A stretch of DNA of 64,000 nucleotides, taken from contig JADJFA010000044.1 of NCBI GenBank assembly GCA_016708875.1, forward strand, positions 23,432 through 87,431, given 5' to 3'. Below are positions 48,131 through 57,700 of this stretch, piece after piece. Each line of letters opens with the position of its first letter. Within the stretch, counting starts at the first letter, position 1. The notes under the pieces were generated by a model that was not told where the DNA came from, did no database searches, and saw only the letters and a list, made by a program, of their open reading frames with translations. The position numbers and the translations under genes were made by a program. This DNA comes from Lewinellaceae bacterium. Its GTDB lineage: Bacteria > Bacteroidota > Bacteroidia > Chitinophagales > Saprospiraceae.

Positions 48131-48578
48131 TTTGTTGTTGTTTGCCGAGGAGATCAGTCTAGATTCTGTGCCTCTGGTTTGCGAATCTTATCGGCGGACG
48201 AAAGCGTTGAGATTAAAAATCCTGAAGGCGAAGGCTATCGTGTGCCGCTGATTTTCCCGGTTCGGTGAGTCGGTCAATCGGCTCGTGGTAGAAGGGATGA
48301 GGCGCACAAAAGTAACCAAGCCTACGGTCTCTCAAAACTTTTTTGCAAAAAATTTAAACTTTTCGTGGTTAATGGGTGGAAACCCTTGCTTTTGGTGCAA
48401 CAAAAACTGTCGTTTTTCTTACAAAAGCATATAAACAAGGGTCTTCACTTTTTACCAGAATTGCTTTTTGAAGATTGTCCGGAGGGCAAACAAACAACGC
48501 TTCAATGGTCATTTCCAAATGCTTGACAATTTTTAACAAACGCGCAGACGCAATTGCCTCATTCTCAAAACCTACCGT
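48131..48578. other. Intergenic region without a supported feature
   Basis: 448 bases. No credible coding frame, hairpin or promoter box was found. The right part near 48340-48470 is AT-rich. Confidence 0.5.
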
Positions 48579-49340
48579 TTACTCAGCCGAAAGATCCAGT
48601 ATCATGATTTTCTGCCAGATTTTGGCGGAGAGGCCCTGCACGAGGACTTCAAGGTCATTCACTGCACTGAGCACAACGGAATCGTCGGTGTTTTGAGCAA
48701 AAAGCGCCGCCACCTTAGCATTGAGCGCGAGCAGCTCGGAACAGTAGTCCAGATAGCGCATGATTTGGTGGCGCGTAAGTGTGCGCCGGGGCGAGGACTG
48801 TGTATCGGCAATTTTGTTTTTTGAAAGCAGATAGGCGGGGTCTTTGGTCAATTGATGCATGTCTACCACGTGAGCGATACTGCGCAAGCGATGCAAGGCT
48901 TGCAGGGCGGAACGGCGCTTAATACGCGCCTCTAAATTGCCGAGGAAAAAGATGGCCAAACCCAGAAATATCAGTTCGTTGATGGCTGATTCTGTAGTCT
49001 GCAAAAGGTGAAAAACGCCACTCGCATCAAATTGAAAATGCTGGATAAGTTGTCCCAATGCCCAGATTACCACCCCAATAAGAAGTGTAGCCGCAGCAAT
49101 GGCAACCAAGCGGACAGGCCATATTGGCGGCTGTAGCCGACGCGCCAACTCCTCAGATCTGATTGACAATTGGTGGAATTCCTTGCACACCCCCAGCAGC
49201 CCCGATTCGGGAAACCGCTCGGAAATGCGTTGCTCCAAGCGGGCAAGCGTTTTTAAAATAGCCTCTGCCCGAAGATTGGTGAACCGGCCTTCTTCAGCAT
49301 TATCACGACCGAATGGGAAGAGCCAATCGAGTAAGTTCAT
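48579..49340 (-). CDS. Two-helix membrane protein of unknown function
   Basis: 253 residues. A soluble N-terminal region with charged helices (about 20-70), two membrane helices at about 75-98 and 117-137 (LVAIAAATLLIGVVIWAL and ELIFLGLAIFFLGNLEA), then a soluble helical C-terminal domain of about 110 residues. No recognised motif. The N-terminus near the start (MNLLDWLFPFGRDN) is well placed behind a hairpin spacer. I do not recognise the family. Confidence 0.65.
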   Translation of the reverse strand: MNLLDWLFPFGRDNAEEGRFTNLRAEAILKTLARLEQRISERFPESGLLGVCKEFHQLSIRSEELARRLQPPIWPVRLVAIAAATLLIGVVIWALGQLIQHFQFDASGVFHLLQTTESAINELIFLGLAIFFLGNLEARIKRRSALQALHRLRSIAHVVDMHQLTKDPAYLLSKNKIADTQSSPRRTLTRHQIMRYLDYCSELLALNAKVAALFAQNTDDSVVLSAVNDLEVLVQGLSAKIWQKIMILDLSAE

Positions 49341-49350
49341 ATGTTGGGAT

Positions 49351-49393
49351 ATTGGGATATTAAGATATTATCGCAATATCCTAATATCCCAAT
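49351..49393. repeat. Intergenic inverted repeat, 19-base arms (18 of 19)
   Basis: Arms 49351-49369 and 49375-49393, composed of ATTGGGATATT words. An extra direct copy of TTGGGATA lies at 49344-49351. Confidence 0.85.
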
Positions 49394-49407
49394 TTCAGTT
49401 TTTATTC

Positions 49408-50028
49408 CTACGATTTCTTCCATTTAATACCGCAGCCAATGGCTTTGGTTTCTTTCACGACCACCTCTTGTTTTGCAAGGAGCGCATCAACGGCACTGCC
49501 TACATATTTTTCTTTTGCCATGCTGGGGTCTTCCGAATTATCGTCAATAGCCCCGATGTAACGCACTACACGGTTTTCGTCGAGCACATACACGTGTGGA
49601 GTGCGGGTTGCGCCATAAGCCTTTGCTACCTCCTGCGTTTCGTCGTAAAGATAAGGGAAAGGGTATTTTTTTTCTTTTGCCAATTTTTTCATGTTGTCAT
49701 AACTATCGGCAGGCTGTACGTCTTTGTCGTTGGGGTTGATGGCAATCACCGAAAAACCGAGTGGAGCATATTTTTGGTGAAGTTCGATGATCCGCTGCTC
49801 GTAAGCTATTGCATAGGGGCAATGGTTGCAGGTAAATATGACAATATACCCTTTGGCATTTTTAATGCCCGCGAGCGACACTTTTTTGCCATTCACGTTT
49901 TTAAGGTTAAAATCCTGGGCTGTGTCGCCAATTTTATAGCCGCTGCCCGTGTTTTCGGGACTGAATGACATGGTCATGGCAGCGGTTAGAAGCAATAAAA
50001 CAGGTAAAAATGCGAGTGCTTTTTTCAT
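49408..50028 (-). CDS. Exported thioredoxin/peroxiredoxin-like protein
   Basis: 206 residues from the ATG at 50028 (MKKALAFLPVLLLLTAAM); the longer frame to 50130 overlaps the next gene and a hairpin. A redoxin domain follows with a CxxC pair in IFTCNHCPYA (about 64-69), and the cis-proline loop in GATRTPHVYVL. The family reduces or oxidises thiols in the periplasm. It is the last of a three-gene run with a TlpA-like protein and a signal peptidase. Confidence 0.85.
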   Translation of the reverse strand: MKKALAFLPVLLLLTAAMTMSFSPENTGSGYKIGDTAQDFNLKNVNGKKVSLAGIKNAKGYIVIFTCNHCPYAIAYEQRIIELHQKYAPLGFSVIAINPNDKDVQPADSYDNMKKLAKEKKYPFPYLYDETQEVAKAYGATRTPHVYVLDENRVVRYIGAIDDNSEDPSMAKEKYVGSAVDALLAKQEVVVKETKAIGCGIKWKKS

Positions 50029-50067
50029 GTTGCTTAAAATTTTGTTGGTGAAAATTTGAGTAAAATG

Positions 50068-50141
50068 TTTTGCCACTAATTGCACGAATTTTGACGAATA
50101 CTGGGCTCTGGTTCGTAAAAATTCATGCAATTAGTGGCAAA
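50068..50141. repeat. Inverted repeat overlapping the TlpA-like gene end, 25-base arms (24 of 25)
   Basis: Arms 50068-50092 and 50117-50141, words TTTTGCCACTAATTGCA and their complement. The right arm encodes the last residues and the stop codon of the TlpA-like gene. Confidence 0.88.
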
Positions 50142-50620
50142 AAACTATAAAACAGATTGAAGTTTTCTTCTAATTCCTTGAAATTCATTTGTTTTTCAAA
50201 AAAAAGCCGCTTGCCTTTCTTGTTCGAAATAATCAGTGTGGCAGGTATTGCGCCCGACCATTCCGGGTTGATGAGGTTGACATACACATTGGGATTTGGT
50301 TCGTCCATAAACACCACTTGGCTGCGCAAGTTTTTTCGTTTCACAAAAGGCTTGAGCTTCGATTCGACGTTCCGCTTGAAATCGGTGCTGATGAGCACAA
50401 CTTTGACCTTTTGCGCTGCGTATTTTTCGTTCAATTTTTCAAACGCGGGCAATTCTGCCACACAGGGGCCACACCAAGTAGCCCAAAAATTCAGGACATA
50501 AATGGTGTCGTTATCGGCATGGAGCCAATGCTCCAATTGAGTTGTTTTGATAAAGGGAATGTCTTGGGCGGAAAGGCTTGTGCCCAAAAAGAGGAGGAAG
50601 AGTATCGCAAGTGATTTCAT
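50123..50620 (-). CDS. TlpA/ResA-type thioredoxin
   Basis: 165 residues. Signal peptide about residues 1-18, then a thioredoxin fold with the active site WCGPC (Cys about 50 and 53) in NFWATWCGPCVAELPAFE, and a cis-proline in GAIPATLIIS. Role: periplasmic thiol-disulfide exchange, often for cytochrome c maturation, which would suit a genome rich in haem proteins. The stop of the signal peptidase gene is 1 base upstream of this start, indicating one transcript. Residues FLPLIA at the end come from the inverted repeat. Confidence 0.88.
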   Translation of the reverse strand: MKSLAILFLLFLGTSLSAQDIPFIKTTQLEHWLHADNDTIYVLNFWATWCGPCVAELPAFEKLNEKYAAQKVKVVLISTDFKRNVESKLKPFVKRKNLRSQVVFMDEPNPNVYVNLINPEWSGAIPATLIISNKKGKRLFFEKQMNFKELEENFNLFYSFLPLIA

Positions 50621-50621
50621 A

Positions 50622-51326
50622 TCAATTTAAAACTTTGCCAAAAATGTCTTTTTCTGGCACGAAGCCTCGGTAACGGGAGTCTTCGGAGTTGTGTCTGTTA
50701 TCCCCCAAAATGAAAACACAGCCATTGGGTACTGTTATCGGGCCAAAATTATTTAAGGTCCAATTTGCCCCCGCATTGCCCCAGATATTGTCAGCATCCT
50801 TCCCGAAGAGGCCTATGTCGAATAGATTCATTGGTACAAACCGTTGAACATCTATCGCTTTGGGAACTTCCATCGCCACCAACACCGTATCTAAATAATC
50901 AACCGGGGGAATCGGTATAATGTCGAATAGCGCTCGATTATCTTGAAAGTCATTTTTACTTATTTTCCAAAAGTAAATCAGCTTAAATGCTGGCTCCGAA
51001 ACTTGCCCATTTATCAAGAGCCGCCCTTGGGAAATCTCCAGCCTGTCACCACCCAACGCTACTATTCGTCCAATGCTAATCTCTCGTTTTGCGAATCGAA
51101 TGTTAGGCACCGCAATAGAGGTGTCATAGTATGTCACCGCATCCTCTCGACCTGGAGTTCCCCAAGTGTAGGCTAAAATAGGGCTGTTAGGAGCATAATT
51201 TGGCATCATGCTATCTGTGGGAATGCGGAATACTCCAATGATTCCCGCTGTCCGAGCAGCCGTAAATATTGCGAAAAGCAGGGCAATGGATATTGGCAGG
51301 TAGTATTTGAAAAATGACCGTTTCAT
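50622..51326 (-). CDS. lepB: Signal peptidase I-like protein lacking the usual catalytic lysine
   Basis: 234 residues with one N-terminal membrane helix. The nucleophile motif is present (TDSMMPN, Ser about 39), as are the late box GDNRHNSEDSRYRGFVP and the substrate-binding box. The lysine box, usually xKRxxGLPGD, reads IGRIVALGGD, with Gly about 86 where the general-base Lys is expected; Lys 80 is six residues earlier. The protein may be active with a shifted base, or may be a non-catalytic variant. It heads the transcript with the TlpA-like gene. Confidence 0.8.
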   Translation of the reverse strand: MKRSFFKYYLPISIALLFAIFTAARTAGIIGVFRIPTDSMMPNYAPNSPILAYTWGTPGREDAVTYYDTSIAVPNIRFAKREISIGRIVALGGDRLEISQGRLLINGQVSEPAFKLIYFWKISKNDFQDNRALFDIIPIPPVDYLDTVLVAMEVPKAIDVQRFVPMNLFDIGLFGKDADNIWGNAGANWTLNNFGPITVPNGCVFILGDNRHNSEDSRYRGFVPEKDIFGKVLN

Positions 51327-51421
51327 AATTTAAGTCTGCAAGTTCATGCTTCTTGACGAAATCCTGACTGGCGTTTCCTCCTGTTCTCCCGACCTTTGGG
51401 CAAAATTTTTCAACTACAATT

Positions 51422-52507
51422 ATGCGTCGAATTACCTTATTTCTTCTTTCCAACATTATAATCCTTCCACTTTTTGTCCAACATCCGACTAACGCTGGCG
51501 CTCATATGCCCGCGCCTGTGCCCGAAAAACACCTCAAAAACATCCGCCAACTTACTTTTGGTGGCGATAATGCAGAAGCGTATTGGAGCCCTGACAGCAA
51601 GTCGCTTACGTTCCAAAGCAATAACAAGAAATGGGGGCTCGAATGCGACCAGATTTTCAGCATGAAAGTCAAAGACGCAGCGGGCGACAGCACCTATCGG
51701 CCAAAGACAATCAGCACATTGAAAGGCCGCACCACCTGTTCCTATTTCATGCCAGATGGCAAGCACATTCTTTATGCCAGCACACACGAAGGCGGCGATG
51801 CTTGCCCGCACACTCCAGACCTGCGCGCTGGCGGCAAATACCTTTGGTCCATCTTTGATACCTATGATATTTACATCGCCGACCTTAAAGGCAAGATTAC
51901 CAAGCAATTGACCAACTCGCCCGGCTACGATGCGGAGGCGGTGCTCAGCCCAAAAGGCGACAAAATCCTCTTTACCAGCGACCGTTCCGGCGACCTTGAA
52001 CTCTGGACAATGAATCTCGATGGGACGAACCAAAAGCAGATCACTTTTGATCTTGGCTACGATGGTGGAGCGTTTTTCAGCCCGGATGGTTCCAAAATTG
52101 TGTTTCGTGCCAGCCGCCCCAAAACTGCCGAAGAAATCAAAGAATACCGCGATTACCTTGCCCAACACCTCGTGGCGCCTACCACGATGGAAATATTCAC
52201 CTGCAACATTGATGGCACCGATCTCCGTCAGATAACGCATTTGGGCAAAGCCAATTGGGCGCCCTTCTTTCACCCTTCTGGCAAAAAAATCATTTTCAGC
52301 AGCAATCACCACTCCACACGCGGCTATGATTTCCAATTGTATATGGTAAATCTGGACGGCTCCGGGCTGGAACAAATTACTTCCGAAAGCATATTCAACT
52401 CTTTCCCGATGTTCTCGCCTGACGGCAAAAAAATATCCTGGAGCAGTAACCGCCTTAACAATGGTACAAGGGATACGAATGTTTTTGTGGCGGATTGGGT
52501 GGATTGA
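51422..52507 (+). CDS. TolB-like WD40/PD40 beta-propeller protein
   Basis: 361 residues. Possible signal peptide (MRRITLFLLSNIIILPLFV). About six PD40-type repeats with motifs such as AYWSPDSKSLTFQS, AVLSPKGDKILFTSDRSGD, GAFFSPDGSKIVFRA, PFFHPSGKKIIFSSN and FPMFSPDGKKISWSSN. These propellers bind peptides or proteins; none of the usual peptidase partner domains follows. It is divergent from the signal peptidase gene. The function is not determined beyond periplasmic binding. Confidence 0.82.
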   Translation: MRRITLFLLSNIIILPLFVQHPTNAGAHMPAPVPEKHLKNIRQLTFGGDNAEAYWSPDSKSLTFQSNNKKWGLECDQIFSMKVKDAAGDSTYRPKTISTLKGRTTCSYFMPDGKHILYASTHEGGDACPHTPDLRAGGKYLWSIFDTYDIYIADLKGKITKQLTNSPGYDAEAVLSPKGDKILFTSDRSGDLELWTMNLDGTNQKQITFDLGYDGGAFFSPDGSKIVFRASRPKTAEEIKEYRDYLAQHLVAPTTMEIFTCNIDGTDLRQITHLGKANWAPFFHPSGKKIIFSSNHHSTRGYDFQLYMVNLDGSGLEQITSESIFNSFPMFSPDGKKISWSSNRLNNGTRDTNVFVADWVD

Positions 52508-52513
52508 TAATGT

Positions 52514-52565
52514 AAACGTCGGAAGGGTTATAAACCCTTCCGACGTTACAAACCCTTCCGACGTT
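52514..52565. repeat. Hairpin words AACCCTTCCGACGTT, one arm doubled
   Basis: Arm 52514-52528 pairs perfectly with 52533-52547; a second identical copy of the right arm follows at 52551-52565. It lies between convergent genes and probably acts as a terminator. Confidence 0.88.
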
Positions 52566-52569
52566 GAAA

Positions 52570-54543
52570 TCACTTCCGCAGCGAAGGATCCACCGCATAC
52601 GCCTTTTCAAACCACTCTACCGAATTCTCGGGTTGTCCCATGTCCTTATAGGCCGAGCCAATGTAGAAATAGAGCGTTCCTGATTTCGTGTTGTCGGCGT
52701 ATTTCAGGGCTTCTTTCCATTGTTCGATGGCTTGCGGAAACTTCCTTTGCATGGCGAGTACCGCACCCAGATTGCGCCGCCCATCCACAAAACGCGGGTC
52801 GAATTCTACCGATTTTCGGTACACCTCCTCCGCTTTTTCGGGCTGGTTGCGGGTGAAGTAAATTTTGCCCATGTTGGAGAGCACCTCGGAGTTGTTGTAG
52901 CGGTATTTGAGCGATTCCTGGTAATCTGACAGGGCTTTGTCCCAAGCTGCGCGTTGGTCTTCAGGGTTTTTTAGCACCTCGCCCAGGCGGAAATAGGCGA
53001 GACCACGGCTGCCGTAAGCATCATGGTATTGTGGGTAGAGTTGGATGCACTTGTCGTAGCCTGCGATCCCCTTCTTCACTTGTTCCACGTCTTTCACCAT
53101 ACTTTCTTTTTCGTCCATGCCGATGCGCACTTGTTCAAGGGCATTGTGGTAATTGAGTTTCGCGCAATTGGGTGAATTGATCAAATCTGCCGCGTAAAGG
53201 GACGCGCTATCGTACCACGCGCCGTTGCGAATTACCGTTTTAAGCGCATAAATACCGAGCAAAACGCCTACGGCCATCCACAAGGCCGTGCCTTTCCCGT
53301 TGGGGTTCCAAATTTCGGTTAGATCGTTGATTTTGAATATTTTGCAAAATAGCCAGCCCACAGCGAGGGCAAAACCAAACGAAGGAATATACAGCAAACG
53401 CTCCCCATAAGACGTACCAATTTGCATCAAAACGTTGCTAAAAACCGAAAACGTGGCGAGGTAAAACAAGATGGCGAAGGACAGTATGTGTTTTTTAGAC
53501 AAATTCATTACTGCCCAGATGCCCATGCCGACATACACGAAAAAACCAGCCAAAGCCCGCCAATCAGCAAAAGTGACCACCTTCGTTTGCGGATAACCCA
53601 TGTCGCTGACAAGCGGGTGCGGGAATATGAGCACCCACAAATAACGGCCGCACATCATAAACGCCGAGGCCAGTCGCTCCCCTTGATTCTTGGTTTCTGC
53701 CATAAAATTGTCGAGGATGGAATAGCTTTCCTGATAGGGTTGTGCATCGAGAATGCTCTTTCGAATCAGCAGGAAAATGACCGCCGGCACCAGCAAAACC
53801 CCCGCGACCCTGGCAATTTTTCCAACAGAACTTGAGGAGAAAAACCACATTGCCAATGGGAAAACTGCCATAAGTGTGATAGCGCTTTCTTTGGAGAACA
53901 TCGCTATGGCATAAGTCAATGCCGCCACCAGAAGCCACTTAATGTCTTCTTTTTCAATGTATTCCCAAATGGCTCGTAAGGTGAGCGTACCAAAAAGCAA
54001 GGCCAGAATTTCGTCGCGGCTTTTGATGTTGGCCACCACCTCTGTATGCACTGGGTGCGCCATGAACACCAGCACGGCAATGGCTGCCAATACGGGCGGA
54101 TGATCCACCAGAACACGCCGCCAGGTAGTCCACAGTACCCAACCCGTGAGTGCGTAAAAGAGCGCATTTAGCACGTGCCCGAGCATTGGATTGTCGGGCG
54201 ACAATTGCCATTCCAAGGTAAACATGGTAAGCGGAATGGGTCGGTAGAGCGAGCCAACACTGTTCCAGGAACCAAAACGATACTCGGTGGAAAAGATGAG
54301 GCCGATGTTTTTCAAGCCACCTTTTGTAATCCAGTTGGACTTAATAATGGAAAAATCATCGAGGGTATATTGGTGACCTAAAGTATTGGCGTACAATAGA
54401 AAACCCAAAATGGAAGCGGCTAATCCGACCCAGAGGGCGCCCTTGATGTTGGACGTTGGACGTTGGATTTTGGACGCCGGCCGTTTGACAATAGGCTGGT
54501 TCCGATGTTGTGGGACGGGTTTGGCGAGTTTCTTTTTTGACAT
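52570..54543 (-). CDS. TMTC-like GT-C glycosyltransferase with C-terminal TPRs
   Basis: 657 residues. About eleven membrane helices in the first two thirds. The early acidic pair (YTLDDFSII, about 58-66) and the HPVHTEVVANIKSRDEIL motif (about 164) are typical of GT-C mannosyltransferases of the TMTC type. The C-terminal 200 residues form TPR units (AYGSRGLAYFRLGEVL, EVLSNMGKIYFTRNQPEKAEEVYRKSVEFDP). Predicted to transfer a lipid-linked sugar to proteins outside the cytoplasm. Residues 22-34 (RPASKIQRPTSNI) are encoded by GTCCAAC repeat words, so the native start region may be longer than needed. Confidence 0.82.
   Translation of the reverse strand: MSKKKLAKPVPQHRNQPIVKRPASKIQRPTSNIKGALWVGLAASILGFLLYANTLGHQYTLDDFSIIKSNWITKGGLKNIGLIFSTEYRFGSWNSVGSLYRPIPLTMFTLEWQLSPDNPMLGHVLNALFYALTGWVLWTTWRRVLVDHPPVLAAIAVLVFMAHPVHTEVVANIKSRDEILALLFGTLTLRAIWEYIEKEDIKWLLVAALTYAIAMFSKESAITLMAVFPLAMWFFSSSSVGKIARVAGVLLVPAVIFLLIRKSILDAQPYQESYSILDNFMAETKNQGERLASAFMMCGRYLWVLIFPHPLVSDMGYPQTKVVTFADWRALAGFFVYVGMGIWAVMNLSKKHILSFAILFYLATFSVFSNVLMQIGTSYGERLLYIPSFGFALAVGWLFCKIFKINDLTEIWNPNGKGTALWMAVGVLLGIYALKTVIRNGAWYDSASLYAADLINSPNCAKLNYHNALEQVRIGMDEKESMVKDVEQVKKGIAGYDKCIQLYPQYHDAYGSRGLAYFRLGEVLKNPEDQRAAWDKALSDYQESLKYRYNNSEVLSNMGKIYFTRNQPEKAEEVYRKSVEFDPRFVDGRRNLGAVLAMQRKFPQAIEQWKEALKYADNTKSGTLYFYIGSAYKDMGQPENSVEWFEKAYAVDPSLRK
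54444..54480. repeat. GTCCAAC repeat word within the start of the TMTC-like gene
   Basis: TGTTGGACGTTGGACGTTGG and the following ATTTTGGACG on the plus strand: three tandem GTTGGACG units. It is the same word family as at 25756-25796 and 27641-27826, here translated as part of an open frame. Confidence 0.75.
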
Positions 54544-54656
54544 GGTGTTGCCCTTTTTATAACACTAATCATACTGGATTCAAGGGGCGAATGTACGGAA
54601 GGATTATTTTTTGAAGTGGGCCTCTATTCGCGTCCATGCTTCACATCAGAAAATAT

Positions 54657-54688
54657 TGGGATTTTAACATCCGATAACTTTATCTTTG
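54657..54688 (+). promoter_or_regulatory. Candidate promoter of the SprB-like gene
   Basis: TTG at 54657-54659 and TATCTTTG at 54681-54688, spaced 21 bases, fitting the Bacteroidetes consensus. It lies about 100 bases before the start codon. Confidence 0.5.
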
Positions 54689-54787
54689 GGCACTCCAATA
54701 CCAGTCGGTCTGTTAATCGCGCTTCCATAAGGATATACGATATCCATTTCAAATAAAATCTGGGATGTTTCACATTCCAAATGCTCA

Positions 54788-57700
54788 ATGGTTATGGTGC
54801 CAAGACTACTTTCTTTATCAGGTTTGTTGTTTTTAATGATTGAAATGCAGGCAATTGCTCAAGATTGCTCCACCCCTTTTGTCCCGGCGCAGTTTAAAGC
54901 TCGCCTTGACTGGCAGTCTGGCCAGGATGGAGCATCTGTGACGGCCTCGCCCATGGTGGCGAATATGAACCCTCAGCAGGACAGTATTCCTGAGATCATG
55001 GTCGTTGAAGGCTCTACGTTCAATGCCCCAAACAATAAAGTGCTGTTTTTTCGCGGCGATGGGTCAAATGCAGACAACCCGTTGATACTCACCGTTCCCG
55101 GCAATTTCGACTATTACCCTTCAAGCAATCTTACTATAGGCGATGTGGACGGAGACGGTAACCCTGAACTGCTAATCATTTGTGCCGACCGGCGTGTTCG
55201 GGTTTTTAACAATTATACCGAGAACCCTGCTGCTCCTATGAGCCTTTGGATCACCTCAGCCGATCTGTTTGATTACATAGATCAGCGTCCCTTGTTGGCC
55301 GATTTTGATGCCGATGGCACCCCGGAAGTCTATGCAGGCAGTGATATTTATAAATTTAATTTCTCGAACCCTGCTGCTCCCACGCTTACAAGAGTCATCA
55401 ATGGACCAACCAACCGAGGTCGGGCGCAATATGCCGGCTATGAACAGGGCAGTTGCAACCCAACAGCAGTAGACATCCTCACGGTGGCCGACTGTAATGG
55501 TGACCCGGATTGCGCAGGTTTGGAATTGGTGGCAGGCCCGGTGATCTATTCCATTGATATTGATCTCACAGATGGCGACGGGTATGATATTACGGCGCAG
55601 CGCCATCTCAATACTATGAATGTTCCTTCAACGGCTAATTATAGGGACGGCTATACTGCTGTGGCGGATATGGATTTGGATGGCACGCTGGATATAGTAG
55701 TCTCGTCCATGCGTCAGACCAATCAGTATGGTGTGTATGTTTGGAATAAGAACGGTCTGATTCGGTTTTTCCCTTATCCCACCAATCCGATCAACAGTGG
55801 GAGTTTGGCTTGTATTGCCAATGTGTACGATGACACAAAACATGGTTATGTGGTTGATTTTCCAGAGATACTGGTTTGCAGCTCGTATAACCTCACTTGT
55901 TTTAATCTACACGCAGCGCAGGTCACGCCCGCTACGCCCTATTGGTGGAATCTCCCTACTTCCGATTTCTCCGGTTGGACTGGCTCCACAGTGTACGATT
56001 TTAATGCAGACGGCATTTCCGAAATCGTGTACAGAGATGAAAGTGATCTGAGGATATTGTACGGCGGTGGGACCCCATTTCCAACGGGTGTGGACGCTGA
56101 ACGGAACTGGTTCAAAACGCCTTGCCATTCGATCACTTCTGATGAGTATCCCGTGGTTGCAGACGTGGACAATGATGGCGAGACGGAAATTACCGTGACC
56201 GGCCGTCTGGACGAAAACGATTTTAATCTACGAGGGCGTTTGCGGGTGTACGAGTCTGATTCAGGCCCTTGGGTGCCTTGTCGCAATGTCTGGAATCAAT
56301 ATAACTATTTCATTGTCAATGTAAATGATGATCTTAGTATTCCCGCCGTGCAGGATACACACCACCTCGAACTGCCAGCGCCGGGTTCGGGAAAACGCCC
56401 CCTGAACCTTTATTTGTCGCAGCGACCCTTGCTTAATGAAAACTTCGACCCCTACGTCCCCTTGTCCGACGCATCTGCTTCGGTAAGCCAAATCATTTGT
56501 CACCCTGACAGCGTGACCATTCAGTTGAATATCTGCAATGCGGGGGATAAAATAGTGCCCGGGGGAATGCCAATCACATTTTACCAATCAGATCCCACCC
56601 AGAGCACAGCGGCTTTTCTCGGAACCGTACAATGGACGAATGCCTCGGTCAAAATAGACTCCTGCAAGATTTTCAGTTTTACCCTGCCAAAAATAGTCGG
56701 TACTGTCTTCGGGGTAATAAATGACGATGGTACTACGCTAACCCCTTTCCAATTGGGCATAGATTTCCCAGTCACCAACGAACTGGAGTGCGATTTTTTG
56801 AACAACCTTTTCCAATTTGAGCTCCCCGCAGATCCTCCATCCATTGACCTTGGCCCTGATTTCGGGGCTTGTCAGGACACGCTTGTTCTGCTCAATGCCG
56901 GGCCGCAATTTGCCAGCTACCTGTGGCAAGATGGCAGCACCAATAGCATCTTGCTTGCGCAACAAGCGGGCTTATATTGGGTAGAAGCCACCGATTTGTG
57001 TGCTCAGAAACGCATTGATTCAGTTTGGGTAGAAGTGTTCGGATACCCTGATATTCAATTAGATACCGTCAATGGCGATTGTTTTGGGAAACCCTCTCTT
57101 GTAACTGCATTAGTCCAAAGTCCACACACACCATTGCTCTACTCCTGGTCTTCTGGCGACATTTCCCCCAGCGTCAGTGGACTTCCAGACGGTTTGTACA
57201 CCGTGACGGTAACCAATTCAAAAGGCTGTACTTCAACCCTATCCAGTTGGGTAGAGGCAGGCGGAAACCTGCAAATAGAGCCGTTCGTGGCTGCTCCCAT
57301 TTTGTGTTTTGGGGAAAGTGGCGCTTTGGATCTGAGTTTCCTGGTTGGAAACCCGCCTTTCAACATCCTTTTGTCAGACGGGAGCATTACCCCAAATGTA
57401 CCCAATGCCCTTGCAGGCAATTATTCGGTGACCGTCACAGATGCAGACCAATGTGCTGATACAGTTCAAGTTTCAATTTCACAACCCTCCCCACTTATTT
57501 CAAATGGCCTGACCGCCCTGCCCAGTTGTCCGGGCTTGGCGACCGGGGAGGCTGCGTTTCTGGGGGCCGGGCAAGCAACGCCGCCATACACCCTGCTTTG
57601 GTCGAACAACGAAACGACCCCAAATCTGAGCAATTTGCCTTCTGGTGGGTATCAACTCACCGTAACCGATGCCAATGGTTGCGCGATCGTGGAGAACATT

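Noticed and set aside
51437..52573. 378-codon minus-strand frame over the beta-propeller gene
   Set aside because: Antisense shadow; the plus-strand repeats are clear propeller units.
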